This document shows, in pieces, positions 1-22,623 of a stretch of DNA of 64,000 nucleotides (its first letter is position 1; each line of letters begins with the position of its first letter). This DNA comes from Achatina immaculata (taxonomy: Eukaryota; Mollusca; Gastropoda; Stylommatophora; Achatinidae), in NCBI GenBank assembly GCA_009760885.1, contig CM019718.1:27773633-27837632 (forward strand), given 5' to 3'. The position numbers were made by a program, and so were the translations under genes. The notes under the pieces are model-generated. The model worked only from the letters and a program-made list of their open reading frames with translations, did no database searches and had not been told where the DNA came from.

Positions 1-701
1 GATGAAACTGAACACAGGAAAAAAGAAGAATGGATCATTTAAGAAGAGGTAGATTTATGAAGAGGTATATTTAAGAAGAGGTAGATTTTGGCCGAAGTAG
101 GGCCTGCTGGAAAAGCTTCAGTTTATGAAGAATGTTAACAGTCTATTCGCCAGTCGATACTCCGGCCTTTGGTAACAGATTTTTAACGGCTACCAAAGGC
201 AAGAGCTTCACTTCCACGGCAATAATAAGAGTGATTCCCAGACTGTTTTCAGCCATTATCCATTTGCCTCCGAAACCACATCTTAAGCGCCCCCCCCCCC
301 CAAGTTTTCTTCGCTTAGTTTGTTTTAGTGTGCAGCCACCCCTTCCCCCCCCCCCTCCGCCTCTCTGGATTTTCCCAGCGCCCCAATAAGGACAGTGCCG
401 CCCCACCCCTGGAACTGCTGTCCCACAACAACCATTAAAAATCCGTTATTTGTTCCCGTAGCCTGTGCGAATATTCTGTTATACAAGAGATTTTGCGAAA
501 GTGAAATTTTTGTGGTTCGCGGTAAAAAGTTAATTGTCAGATCCAACTGTTCGCGTGTGACAGCGCGTAGGAACTGCTGGAAACGACATTGGTTCTCGGC
601 GTCTAACTGCAGGAGGGCAACCGAAAGTCAGACCAAGTTGTGGTAGGGCGCTGAAGCTAAGAACCACTCCTCTCTTCCCGCCACGCAGGTGTTACTAAGC
701 A
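1..701. other. Unassigned sequence with poly-C tracts
   Basis: No gene recognised. Pyrimidine-rich stretches include C runs near 291-301 and 343-356. A GAAGAGGTA motif recurs at 40-90. It lies upstream of calmodulin exon 2, probably in intron 1. Confidence 0.4.
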
Positions 702-1010
702 GGAGCCCTGCCAGGTAACAGTCTAGCCCCGATAACGTCTCTAAATAGAGAGGGGCCCAGCCAGGTAACAGTCTACCCCCGATAACGTCTCTAAATAGAG
801 AGGGGCCCAGCCAGGTAACAGTCTACCCCCGATAACGTCTCTAAATAGAGAGGAGCCCAGCCAGGTAACAGTCTACCCCCGATAACGTCTCTAAATAGAA
901 AGGGGCCCAGCCAGGTAACAGTCTACCCCCGATAACGTCTCTAAATAGAGAGGAGCCCAGCCAGGTAACAGTCTACCCCCGATAACGTCTTTAAATAGAG
1001 AGGGGCCCAG
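702..1010. repeat. Minisatellite, 50-bp unit, ~6 copies
   Basis: The motif GATAACGTCT recurs exactly every 50 bases (731, 781, 831, 881, 931, 981). Copies differ by only one to three bases, so the array is young. Confidence 0.95.
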
Positions 1011-1499
1011 CTCTCCTCACTTGTCGATCCCTTCGATTTTATGAATCTGACCTCGCTTGAAATGTATATGTCAAATAAAGGTCATTCTGTTAAGAAATTT
1101 GTTGCAACCATCCTCTTCTGTATCACATAATGTAAAAAAGAAAAGTCATAAAAAACATATGAGAAGAAAGCAAGTACTGCACGATATTAAGTTTTCTTTA
1201 CGTGAGAGATTATCAGTATTCCGAAGAATGTACCAGAGGTGTGTGCGTGTATGTGTGTGTGTGTGTATATATATTAGGCGCACCCCGGTTAACTCTTTAA
1301 CTCCAACAACATAGCATTGGTAGGTGTGGTAGATCTTGCATACCTACGTGAATCAATGCTCAGAACAATGTTTAGGCCAAGGGTAAATAAAATGAAACGC
1401 AGCACATTTCTAACCCAAGCCATAACCTCCCTTCTACTTTCTTTCAACCAAAATTTCTCGTCAAAGTTTATTCTGGCAAAGTCTGGAAAAAATTCAGCG
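1011..1499. other. Unassigned sequence with short (GT)n
   Basis: AT-rich. A short GT/TA microsatellite lies at 1242-1273. No coding or RNA signal recognised. Confidence 0.4.
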
Positions 1500-1724
1500 G
1501 TGAAAGAGTTAAAGTGAAGGAATTAAAGTGAAAGAATTAACATGAAATAATTAAAATGAAAGAGTTAAAGTGAAAGAATTAAAGTGAAAGAATTAAAATG
1601 AAGGAATTAAAGTGAAAGAATTAAAGTGAAAGAGTTAAAGTGAAAGAATTAAAATGAAAGAGTTAAAATGAAAGAGTTATAGTGAAAGAATTCAAGTGAA
1701 AGAGTTGAAGTGAAAGAATTAAAT
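1500..1724. repeat. Minisatellite, ~14-bp unit (GAAAGAATTAAAGT type)
   Basis: About 15 imperfect copies of a purine-rich, AT-rich 14-mer. Confidence 0.9.
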
Positions 1725-1808
1725 TGACTGGGCTGATAACGAGGATCATTCTTTTCTTTTTTCTTTCTAGAAAGAGGAATAAAAAAAAATACTCAAAAAG
1801 CAACATCC

Positions 1809-2160
1809 CATTTTGACATAAAGAACTAACACTTACACATTTTGACATAAAGAACTAACATTTACACATTTGGACGTACAAAACTAACACTTACACATTT
1901 TGGCATAAAGAACTAACATTTACACATTTCGACATAAAGAACTAACACTTACACATTTTGACATAAAGAACTAACACTTACACATTTCAACATAAAGAGC
2001 TAACACTTACACACTTCAACATAAAGTGTTAACACACATTTTGACATAAAGAACTAGCACTTACACATTTTGCACTTACACATTTTGACTTAAAGAACTA
2101 ACACTTACACATTTTGACATAAAGAACTAACACTTATACATTTCAACATAAAGAAAAAAA
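1809..2160. repeat. Minisatellite, 29-bp unit, ~12 copies
   Basis: The motif CATTTTGACATAAAGAAC repeats with period 29 (for example starts at 1809 and 1838). Degenerate copies continue to about 2250 and grade into the next array, which shares the ACATTT core. Confidence 0.92.
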
Positions 2161-2249
2161 ACGCCTACATATTTTGGCACAAAGAAGGAACATTTACACA
2201 TATGACTTTAAAGAACAAACACGTGCACACTTGTCTTTACGCATAAACA

Positions 2250-2579
2250 CTTACATATTTGACGTTAAGGATAAACATTTACACATTTGACCTTAAGGAC
2301 ACACATTTACACATTTGACCTTAAGGACAAACATTTACACATTTGACCTTAAGGACAAACATTTACACATTTGACCTTAAGGACAAACATTTACACATTT
2401 GACCTTAAGGACACACATTTACACATTTGACCTTAAGGACAAACATTTACACATTTGACCTTAAGGACAAACATTTACACATTTGACCTTAAGGACAAAC
2501 ATTTACACATTTGACCTTAAGGACAAACATTTACACATTTGACCTTAAGGACACACATTTACACATTTGACCTTAAGAA
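2250..2579. repeat. Minisatellite, 28-bp unit, ~12 copies
   Basis: The motif TTGACCTTAAGGACAAAC repeats nearly perfectly. It is related to the 29-bp array just upstream and looks like a homogenised derivative. Confidence 0.93.
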
Positions 2580-3027
2580 CAAATACCAGTTATCGTTGTT
2601 ATTGCAGCCAGGTTAGTACAAAATAGAAAGCAAGGAATTTATCACCTTACTATATGTTCTTTATGCTTACTTTTTTTTGGGGGGGGGGGGGAGGGGGTGC
2701 GGAGAGGGGAGGGAAAGATGTTTAAAGTTGTTGGATGTTTTGGGTAGGAATCGTCTTACTTTAGTGTTAATGAATATAATCCATATAATCCATGACAGAT
2801 GTCATCGTATTGTTTTAACTCCGTAAATAGACTGAGACTGGTACGATACAGATAGGTCTTCGTGCCAGTATCCGCACGATGCATTTATGTGAATTGCTTT
2901 TATGGAGCATGTGTTTTCATCGATCTCTTGGTAATCTGTGCAGACTCCCCCCCCCCCCCCCCAAAAAAAAAACCAAACAAACAAACTCCCTTCTGAAAAA
3001 AAAATCTTTCTGTCTTTCTCATACACG

Positions 3028-3028
<1 letters not shown>
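2580..3028. other. Unassigned sequence with poly-G and poly-C tracts
   Basis: A long G run lies at about 2679-2691 and a C then A run at 2946-2971. No gene recognised. Confidence 0.4.
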
Positions 3029-3089
<61 letters not shown>

Positions 3090-3129
3090 ATCTATCTATC
3101 TATCTATCTATCTATCCATCCATCCATCC

Positions 3130-3203
<74 letters not shown>
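3029..3203. repeat. Microsatellite (ATCT)n with internal (ATCC)n
   Basis: About 44 tetranucleotide copies, interrupted by a short ATCC block near 3114-3131. The same architecture recurs at 16313-16492. Confidence 0.97.
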
Positions 3204-3661
3204 GTGTCCGCCTATTCATTATTTCCACGTCTGTCTGGCTATCAGTCCATCTTCTTGCATGTCTCTAGCTCTGTTACACTCTGTCTGCTTTTATTCGTAT
3301 CTCGTAGGTCTGCCCATATTCCCCCTTATCCCTCCCTCCAAGGAACAACTCAACACATCAACAAAATCCTCATAATTAATCTGGCCTAAAAATAGTAACA
3401 ATAAATTGTTACATCACCGAAACACAAACCATGAACCAGAAAAAAGTGTCAATATGAGCATAAAACACCAAGAATAACACTTTCAAAAGACACCAGAATG
3501 AATATATAGTAAAACACGCAAAAATAGAAAAGGACAATTTGCAATTTTTCAAGCTGATAAGCATGTTGTTTTTTTGCATTCAGTGACCGAGTATATTTAG
3601 GTCACTGCGCGTTTATGTGCAGAATATCGGCTAAATATTTCTTGTTCTTTGTTGTCTACAG

Positions 3662-14806
<11,145 letters not shown>

Positions 14807-15100
14807 CATCCCAAACATCATCTTTATCATCATGATCCTCTTCAAACAAAACATCATGCGACTGTTTCACATTCCATTTAGTCTCCGACAACCAACAACC
14901 AACAACCGACAGCCGTTTTTTTTTTTTGGTTTTTATGAGTATATCTACAAGTATAGCCCACACTTGACATTTATTACTTGATTTTTTTGTGTAACAAAAT
15001 ATTTCCTTCATTTTCCAGTTTTGAAAATGCATATACTTGTAAATTTTCCACACTTTAATCTGAACGAAGATGAATAAACAATCAGATTAATGTCAGAGAT
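14807..15100 (+). other. Probable calmodulin 3' UTR
   Basis: Follows the TGA. It holds CAT/ATC-rich sequence, an ACCAACA repeat at 14888-14912 and a poly-T run near 14917. An AATAAA lies at 15073-15078. The true 3' end cannot be fixed without transcripts. Confidence 0.5.
15073..15078 (+). promoter_or_regulatory. CaM: Candidate polyadenylation signal AATAAA
   Basis: First AATAAA downstream of the calmodulin stop codon, about 267 nt after it. A T/G-rich stretch follows at 15107-15160, as expected for a downstream element. Confidence 0.45.
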
Positions 15101-15528
15101 GCGAGTTCTTTTTATTTGCCTGTTTTGTCTTTGCTGGGGGTGGCGGGGGGTTTGGGGGGGGGGGGTGGGTGGGTGGGGAGGTTTGCGCCATTTTGCTAAT
15201 GTCACTACATTAAATGTTGGATGCGAGAATGAATGTAAGATTTGTAATATTCGTTTCTTGTGGTTCTGATGTTTGCTTTGTGTTAGAATTATTACATCTA
15301 TTGGCTGCTGTTGTTGTTGCTGCTATGACTACGTTGGAAGCAACTACCTTGCGTGTACGGCATGATCCAGCGGTGGATGCGTGTATGTGTGATAACTCGT
15401 GTTGTAAGTAGTGACAGCTCAACATACAATAACATCCCATCAAACAGACACTTCACGTTTCCTACTTTTACCGCAACTCAGCTACATTAAAGAACAGGTC
15501 CAAGCATAAGTCCAACTTCATGATCTCA
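15101..15528. other. Unassigned sequence with poly-G tract
   Basis: G-rich block at 15136-15182. No gene recognised beyond the calmodulin 3' end. Confidence 0.4.
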
Positions 15529-15706
15529 TATATATATATATATATATATTCATTCATTCATTTGCATGTCCTTGCGGAACTTTGCCTCCCAAACAGCACT
15601 CCTGTAGGCCTCTCGGTTGTGAGCAAGATGGCCTGCCGCTGCTGCATCCATTTGCAGATCGTCAACGATGTCTTGCAGCCATCTTCGTTTGTCTTCCTCT
15701 CTTTCT

Positions 15707-15774
<68 letters not shown>

Positions 15775-15790
15775 TATATACATACATATT
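15529..15790. repeat. (TA)n microsatellite split by LINE A fragment
   Basis: TA copies at 15529-15549 and 15710-15784 flank a LINE A fragment. The second block is about 75 bp. Confidence 0.92.
15550..15708 (-). mobile_element. LINE family A, 3' fragment in (TA)n
   Basis: On the - strand it encodes KRRWLQDIVDDLQMDAAAAG and HLAHNREAYRSA. The 3' tail on that strand is (TGAA)n (ATTCATTCATTCATT on +). Both junctions lie in (TA)n, so a target duplication cannot be defined. Confidence 0.85.
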
Positions 15791-16312
15791 CTTCGCATTT
15801 AATCACTTTCTAAGCATTCATTCAGATAGACAGAGATCTCCTTATTTCCACACTTCTCCCTCTAGCTGTTGTCTCCAAAATTCCCTCCAAAACCACTCTC
15901 CTGACCAAGTTCAATAACAACTCGGTCTCAAAGTTCACATCAAAGTTCACATCCTCATCTCCCCTATCCCTCATTTCATGTACCGGCTTTATGTCTTGTA
16001 TTTTCTACATTTGAAGAAGTCATTGCCGGAATTCCACTTAGGTGAAACATTTAGCGCGAAATTATCATCGATAATGAATTCAAAACATTAGTAATTACAG
16101 GTTAACGAGTCTGGCACTTTCATCGTAGACACCAAGTGAAAGCTGACACAACAGTGAATGCAAGAAACATCAGTCACAAAGATGTATTTAGGACATATAG
16201 TCCCCGGCCTTCTTGAAAAATTTTAGAAAAAATAATCCACTCTCTTATACATAGAATATTTGCAGAAAAGGTGTATCCACCCCCCTGAAAGATATTGGTA
16301 CCCAGGGCACGG
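15791..16312. other. Unassigned sequence
   Basis: No gene recognised. At 16012-16065 a GAAGAAGTCATTGCCGGAAT stretch resembles the short partly palindromic words also seen in the hairpin at 27.5 kb, but too weakly to classify. Confidence 0.35.
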
Positions 16313-16313
16313 A

Positions 16314-16412
<99 letters not shown>

Positions 16413-16439
16413 CATCCATCCATCCATCCATCTATCCAC

Positions 16440-16491
<52 letters not shown>

Positions 16492-16492
16492 G
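16313..16492. repeat. Microsatellite (ATCT)n with internal (ATCC)n
   Basis: About 44 tetranucleotides with an ATCC block near 16410-16430, the same layout as 3029-3203. Confidence 0.97.
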
Positions 16493-17184
16493 TTCTAACT
16501 GCCTCCATTCGCTTGTTTCTCCAAGATAACATTGCTTTATCTTCACGATCGTTATCAAACACCTTCACGAACAAGTTACCCTTTGTTCTCCAAAGCCTCC
16601 CTAACACAGAAAGAATAACATAAACACACCTCTTTCCGCCGAGCTATGAAGACAAACAAAACGACGCCGCTGATTTGACATATGGATTTTTTAAAAAAGA
16701 TAAAGGAAACATAACAACTTAAACAAAATGCTCTGACATCTTCGCCGGATTCCTGGCCCTCCTGCACACCTGTATCAGCAAGGCCTGTTTTTTTTTTTTT
16801 TCACTTTCAGCGGAGACTTTCTCACCTTTACGACATCCCAAATGATCGCCTAAGATACCTAGAATAACAAGGCCTCTTTGTCTAACGTTATTTGGCGTAG
16901 ATTCGCTCACAGCCTAATTAGATAAGGAATTCATGGCGTGCCTGTCTACATACGCTTGGGGGAGGGGGGGCGGTGGTTGATACTTTCATCTTTGTTTAGA
17001 AGGAGGCTAGCGGGCATAAAGACATTTTGTTTTTTTCAAATTGTTTAGTTTCTTTTCATTAACCCGTGTTAACCTTTAGAAATTAACTTTTTAACAAACT
17101 GTGCTTCGCGCGTTTCGTTAATGTAAAAGGTAAAGATAAAATCCCCCGTTTTCATGCCATTAAGGCATATTGGGGATACGATGT
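16493..17184. other. Unassigned sequence
   Basis: Poly-T near 16788 and a G-rich stretch near 16958. Nothing recognised. Confidence 0.4.
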
Positions 17185-17345
17185 TAGTTATGCCCGTATC
17201 ATCCACGACCTTCGTCACATTGGTAAAAAGGCCCGTATTATCGACGACCTTCGTCACATTGGTTAAAAAAAGCCCGTATTATCCACGACCTTCGTCACAT
17301 TAGTAAAAAAGGCCCGTATTATCCACGGCATTCGTCACATTTGTA
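17185..17345. repeat. Minisatellite, ~41-bp unit, ~4 copies
   Basis: CCCGTATTATCCACGACC and TTCGTCACATT recur four times. Confidence 0.88.
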
Positions 17346-17369
17346 AATGGCTGAGGTAAAATTCTATAA

Positions 17370-17890
17370 CCAGATTAGAAAGACAAGAGCAGCCGTTTAT
17401 CACATGAAAAAGATAATAAATATTAGGAAAATGTTCTTGAAAGTGAAGTAAAGAGTATATATAGCAGTGCTATATAGAGTAAATATTACTGTATGGTTAT
17501 GACATCGGTAGAGCTAAGGAACACATGATAAAGAAATTTGAAACAACAGAGCTATGGGTTTTTGGAGAAAGTTACAACACAAACCCAGGACAGGCAGAAA
17601 AGAAAATGGAGAGGTCTTCAGAGAAATTTAAGAGCTACGAAAATTAGTTAAACTAAGAGGGAATAAAAAGACCTTCAACATTTCTTCGACGTGTCATGAG
17701 AGGACAGAAGGTCCTTGGTAATGACTGGAAAAATTGAAAGGAAAAAGAAGGAAAAGAAGCCAACAGAAAAATGGCTCAAAAAGTTTTCTAAGTGGCAGGG
17801 AAAAGAGAAAAGCATTTGAGGTGATCGGAAACACCAGGGACTGCACGGGATGAGAAAACACGATGGCCTACTTCAGCCAGCGCAGAACTT
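17370..17890 (+). mobile_element. Degenerate LINE family F-like C-terminus
   Basis: Translates in broken frames to RRVMRGQKVLGNDW and a basic stretch, the layout of the C-terminal region after the RT core in APE-type LINEs (compare 47205-47610). Many stops; old copy. Confidence 0.5.
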
Positions 17891-18116
17891 AATGAATGAA
17901 TAAGATTCTGGTATCCAGACTTCAAAGGCACTCTACCAAGAAGCCTGAAACCAACTCTGCTCACACGGAGCTACTGGAAGACAGACTTTTGGGGTTTGAC
18001 CTCCACAAGGAAGACAGACCTTTGGGGTTTGACCTCCACAAGGTTGGACAAATTATCCGGACAATAAATAGTCTGAGACTAGAACTTAGAAACACAGGGT
18101 AGAAGATTAAGAAGAA
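17891..18116. other. Unassigned sequence
   Basis: A 30-base block (GACCTCCACAAGG at its end) occurs twice at about 17980-18045. No gene recognised. Confidence 0.35.
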
Positions 18117-18703
18117 GAAGTAATAGTAGTAGTAGCAGTAGTAGTAATAGTAGTATTAGTAGTAGTAGTATTAGTAGTAGTAGTAGTAGTAGTAGTGGTA
18201 CTAGTAGAAGTAGTAGCAGTAGTAGTAGTAGTAGTACTAGATGCAATAGTACTAGTATTATTGGTACTAGTAGAAGTAGTAGCAGTAGTAGTAGTAGTAG
18301 TACTAGATGCAATAGTACTAGTATTATTGGTACTAGTAGAAGTAGTAGCAGTAGTAGTAGTAGTACTTGTAGCAGTAGTAGTAGTAGTAGTAGTAGTAGT
18401 TGTAGTAGTAGTAGTAGTAATACTAATTGTAGTAGTAGCAGTATTACTAATAGTAATAGTACTAGCAGTACTAGTAGTAGTATTTTACTAGTAGTACATC
18501 CAGTAGTAGTAGTAATAGTACTAGTAGTACTAGTAGTAGTAGTAGTGGTACTAGTAGAAGTAGTAGCAGTAATAGTAGTAGTAGTACTTGTAGCAGTAGT
18601 AGTAGTACTAATAGCAGTAGTACTAGTATTAGTAATAGTAATAGTACTAGCAGTACTAGTAGTAGTAGTAGTAATATTACTAGTAGTAGTAGTAGTTCTA
18701 GTA
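18117..18703. repeat. Imperfect (AGT)n array, left flank of LINE B
   Basis: About 590 bp of AGT triplets with ACT and AAT variants. A ~66-bp sub-block starting GGTACTAGTAGAAGTAG recurs at about 18197, 18263 and 18329. Confidence 0.95.
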
Positions 18704-19291
18704 GAGTAGTAGAAAATGGAGACAGCACAGAGGACATCAACAACAGACTTACTAGAGCAAACCAGGCTTTTGCAGTGCTGCAGAATATATGGAAATTAAA
18801 AAAAACTAAGCATAAATATGAAAATCAGGATATTTAATAGTAATGTTCTAAGTGTACTACTCTATGGAAGTGAATGCTGGAAAATCACCAAAACCATAGA
18901 AAACAAGTTGAATTCTTTCCAGACTAAATGTATACGAAGAATTAGAAAAATATTTTGGCCAAACACCATAAGAAATAACATCTTATTGGCAGAAATGCAG
19001 ATGAAGCCACTAACAACAATTATTGAGGAAAGACGCTGGCGATGGTTGGGACATGTGCTCCGAATGACTGACAACTCACTACCAAAAATAGCACTAAGAT
19101 GGACACCACAGGGGAACAGAAGTAAGGGTAGACCAAAAGAGACACGGAGAAGAACAAAAGAAGGGATGTTGAGCAATAGAGGGCTCACCTGGGCAAGAGC
19201 TGAAAAAAAGGCAAAGGACAGGCATTTTGTGGAAAACCCTTGCGGAAGCCCCATGTGCTCTGGGCACTTAAGGTTCAGAGAGAGAGAGAGA
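18704..19291 (+). mobile_element. LINE family B, 3' fragment inside (AGT)n
   Basis: A continuous frame from 18818 encodes LLYGSECWKITKTIENK, RRWRWLGHVLRM and GNRSKGRPKETRRRTKEG, the RT C-terminal domain. It is near-identical to 23868-24440 and ends in a (GA)n tail at 19276-19291. The 5' edge joins the array at the element's own GTAGTAG. It keeps a longer C-terminus than the 24-kb copy. Confidence 0.9.
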
Positions 19292-19715
19292 GTAGTAGTA
19301 GTAGTAGTAGTAGTACTAGTAGTAGTAGTACTAGTAGTAGTATTAGTACTAGTAGTAGTAGTAGTAGTATTAGTAGTAGTAGTAATAGTAGTAGTAGTAG
19401 TACTAATAGTAGTAACACTAGTAATAGTAATAGTAGTACTACTAGCAGTACTAGTAGTAGTACTAATAGTATTACTAGCAGTACATTCAGTAGTAGTACT
19501 AGTAGTAATAATAGTAATAGTAGTAGTAGTAGTAGTAGCAGCAGTAATAGTAGTAGTACTAGTAGTAGTAGTACTAGTAGTAGTAGTAGTAGTAGTAGTA
19601 GTACTAGTACAAGTAGTAGTATTAGTAACAGTAGTAGTAGTTGTACTAGTAGTAGTAGTAACAGTAGTAGTAGTAGTAGTAGTACCGATAGTAATAGTAG
19701 TAGTACTAACAATAC

Positions 19716-19789
<74 letters not shown>
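19290..19789. repeat. Imperfect (AGT)n array, right flank of LINE B
   Basis: 500 bp of AGT-type triplets directly after the (GA)n tail. Open in two frames per strand (poly-Ser, poly-Val, poly-Thr, poly-Leu) only because of the triplet. Confidence 0.95.
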
Positions 19790-21939
19790 TATTTCCGATT
19801 TATTAAAAATACACACACAAAATATAACTGGTATATGTGAAACATGATCACGGACACATCTTGCGATCTATGTTCACTCTCAGCAGCAGCCCTGTAACTC
19901 GCTTGAAACGGAAACTGACAAATACATGGAATCGTTACTCTGATTTTACTTCTCAAAATCCGGATTATCCGAAGGTAAATATCACTGGGAAAACTCAATC
20001 GGGCCTCTTCCATTTATTTTCACCTCATAACTAAGACAGATCTTATTTTAGTATTTTTAATTGCCCTTTGAAACATAATGATACAATATGTAGATACCAT
20101 TCCCGCGCATTCTGTTTTTTTTCTACAAAATTTAACTTTTATCTTGTTATTTTTTCATTATTTTAGTATGGGCATGTGCTGAATGTGTAGGGTATAATGA
20201 TGGATAAAAGATAAACTGTATGGTTGATGATGCTTGTTCAGTTATTTTATCTTCTTTGTTCTGTTTTTTTTTGTCCCAAATTTACGGTAATGTAGTGGTT
20301 AACACTGACTAACATGAATCCTACTATGTGATAACCTAGAAGATGGATGGATGGATGGATGGATGGATGGATTTATAAAAAATAGATATCCAGTTCAAAT
20401 CCAGAAAAAAAAAGCATGAAAAGTTGCGGTTTGGAAATCTTCAGTTTTTAGTTCATTTCCGGTATCTACAACATGGCTGGATTGTTTTGATTGTTAAATT
20501 ACGTTTTCTGGATATAAATTTGTCATTTCAACGATTGTATCAATCTTAGAATCAAGTGGTGATGACTAAATCGAATCAATCGATACCTTTTTTTCTGCTC
20601 CGAAGATCTCAATCGAAGATTAAGATAACAATTTCAATTTTGTTGTCATTGGAAAGGTCAAGGGAATATTTTTTGTTTAATCCTGTGGATTGGGTATTTC
20701 TTAATTAAGGATTTCTCTGATCCTCTCTCGTACCATGGGTCAGAGCACAAAGGTCACGCTTGGCCTACATTTCCTGCCTAGATTCAAACGATCGTTGATG
20801 GGGAAGATTCAGTCTGGAGTGTATTGTACTCTTCTCCGTAGCTTCAAAGGAAAAAAAAACCGCGTCCAATACAGCAGATGCATCTTTCTCTCTCCCCCTC
20901 CCCGAAAGTAAATTAAAATGACAAATTGATATAATTTTTTCCCTTCATTTTCTAAAAAAATATCTTCCACCAAACACATTTGTCCCTGCATCTGCTTTAT
21001 CTCGACGCTTTCGTACAAAGACACGCCATTAAGACACGCTAGGGAACTTCAAAATAAGTTTGGTGTTTTTTTTTTATCTTCTTTGTTATCTCATCTCACA
21101 TTCTGCTCGTTAATTAATAAATATCTGCAATCATAGAAAGAAAAAAAAACCACACAAAACAATGACCTCTGTTGGTGATGCACCGAAAAGCAAGCTGTGC
21201 TTACGAATATTGGGTTTCATGCTGGCCTAAATACGGATTCATATGCAAAATGATATACTCTCATAAACAGAAGTAACTGATAAAGGTGCGTTATATGGAA
21301 ATTACTGAGATAAAATGCTGAACTAAGTTTTCAAAATAATTCCGCTTCTTATGAAGAAAATAGTTTAATTTCTTATGAACAAAATAGTTCCATTGCTTAT
21401 AAACAACTCTGGACTAACGTAGAAGTTAGGGGATATAGCGCGGGATAGTAAGAATAACTTATTAGTTTAAAATGCCCATTAAAAGTTCACAAAGTTCCAG
21501 AGCTGTGCAGATGTTCTTTTAATAATTGAATATTTAAAATCAAGTCAAGCTAACCCTGCGATAGGAAAACAAAATGACGGGGAAACAAATGAAAATCTGA
21601 CCACCCCCCTCCCCTTCTCCCTCTACTTTGCTTCACTCAGAACTTTTTTTTTTTCCTCAGATAAATTTTATCATCTTTCGAGAACGAGGCAAAATTCTGA
21701 ACATTTTTTCTTTAGAGAAAGGGGGGGGGGGGGAGAAAGAAATAAGTCAAACTGAGCGATTATTACTACCGAAAATCGTGTGACATGTTGTGATATTTCG
21801 ACTAAAAACCATTCTTTTAAGCTTAAGCTTGTGCACGGAAGCAAAGCAGTTTATACCAACGCTCCTCTCCCTCCCCCCTCACCTCCCCCCACCCACACAC
21901 ACATTTTAACGTTTCTGAATATGAAAATAATTATTTTGT
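19790..21939. other. Unassigned AT-rich sequence
   Basis: 2.1 kb without recognisable gene. It has a short (GATG)n at 20342-20371 and homopolymer runs at 21065 and 21721-21734. Confidence 0.45.
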
Positions 21940-21965
21940 AGGTATTTAAGTTACCCAAGCATGAT

Positions 21966-22538
21966 ATGCTACTCATCTTGGGCGACTTCAATACAAAAGT
22001 AGGTGAAGGAAATGAAATTAGAAGAAGAATCATGGGAAGAGAAGGAATCGGAGAAATAAATGAAAATAGAGAAAGACTGTGCAATTTCTGTGAAGAAAAC
22101 ATGATGACCATCAGAGGGACACTTTTCCAACATAAAAACATCCATAAGGTGACTTGGAGGTCACCAGATAAAAACACAGAAAACCAAATCGATCACATAC
22201 TAATAAACAACAAATGGAAACGGTCACTACAAGATGTGCGAGCAAGGAAAGGAGCAGATGTAGGAAGTGATCACAACCTTCTGGTAGCAAAAATAAAACT
22301 AAAATTAAGGAAAGCCAAAATCAGAGAACACAGAAAGATACGTTTTGATACAAGAAAACTGAAAGGCCAGCAAACAAGAAATGAATTCTCAATAGTACTT
22401 AAGAACCACTTCAGTGTCGTACAAGACGAAGCAGAAATGTCCATGCTAGAGTTCAATAAAACACTACAGGAAACAGCAAAAGAGGTGCTGGGATATCGGA
22501 AATGGAGAAAAGAGGAATGGATAAGCAAGACCACATAG
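21966..22538 (+). pseudogene. LINE B: APE endonuclease C-terminal part
   Basis: 190 codons. ILGDFNTKVG near the start, WRSPDKNTENQIDHIL in the middle and GSDHNLL are the conserved endonuclease blocks with catalytic D/N and SDH residues kept. This domain nicks target DNA to prime reverse transcription. The N-terminal catalytic region is missing. It stops at a TAG where the family likely reads through to KEQ-rich linker sequence. Confidence 0.88.
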
Positions 22539-22623
22539 GAAAAGACAGAGCAAAGAAAAGAAATCAAGAAAAAATTACTGAGCAAAAAATCACAAAGGCT
22601 TAAAGAACAAGTTTTAAGTAATT

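Noticed and set aside
2879..3375. Open frames rich in Y-L-S-I repeats at 3.0 and 16.3 kb
   Set aside because: Translation of (ATCT)n; period 4 opens three frames at once.
1..3661. Search for calmodulin exon 1 (ATG followed by a GT donor)
   Set aside because: No ATG-GT junction with a donor consensus found; exon 1 most likely lies upstream of the window.
18862..20013. Long open frames over (AGT)n (poly-Thr, poly-Val, poly-Ser, poly-Leu), also at 51.6-54.1 kb and 18.1-18.7 kb
   Set aside because: They exist only because an AGT triplet repeat has no stop in those frames; all frames and strands are open and they run into LINE debris.
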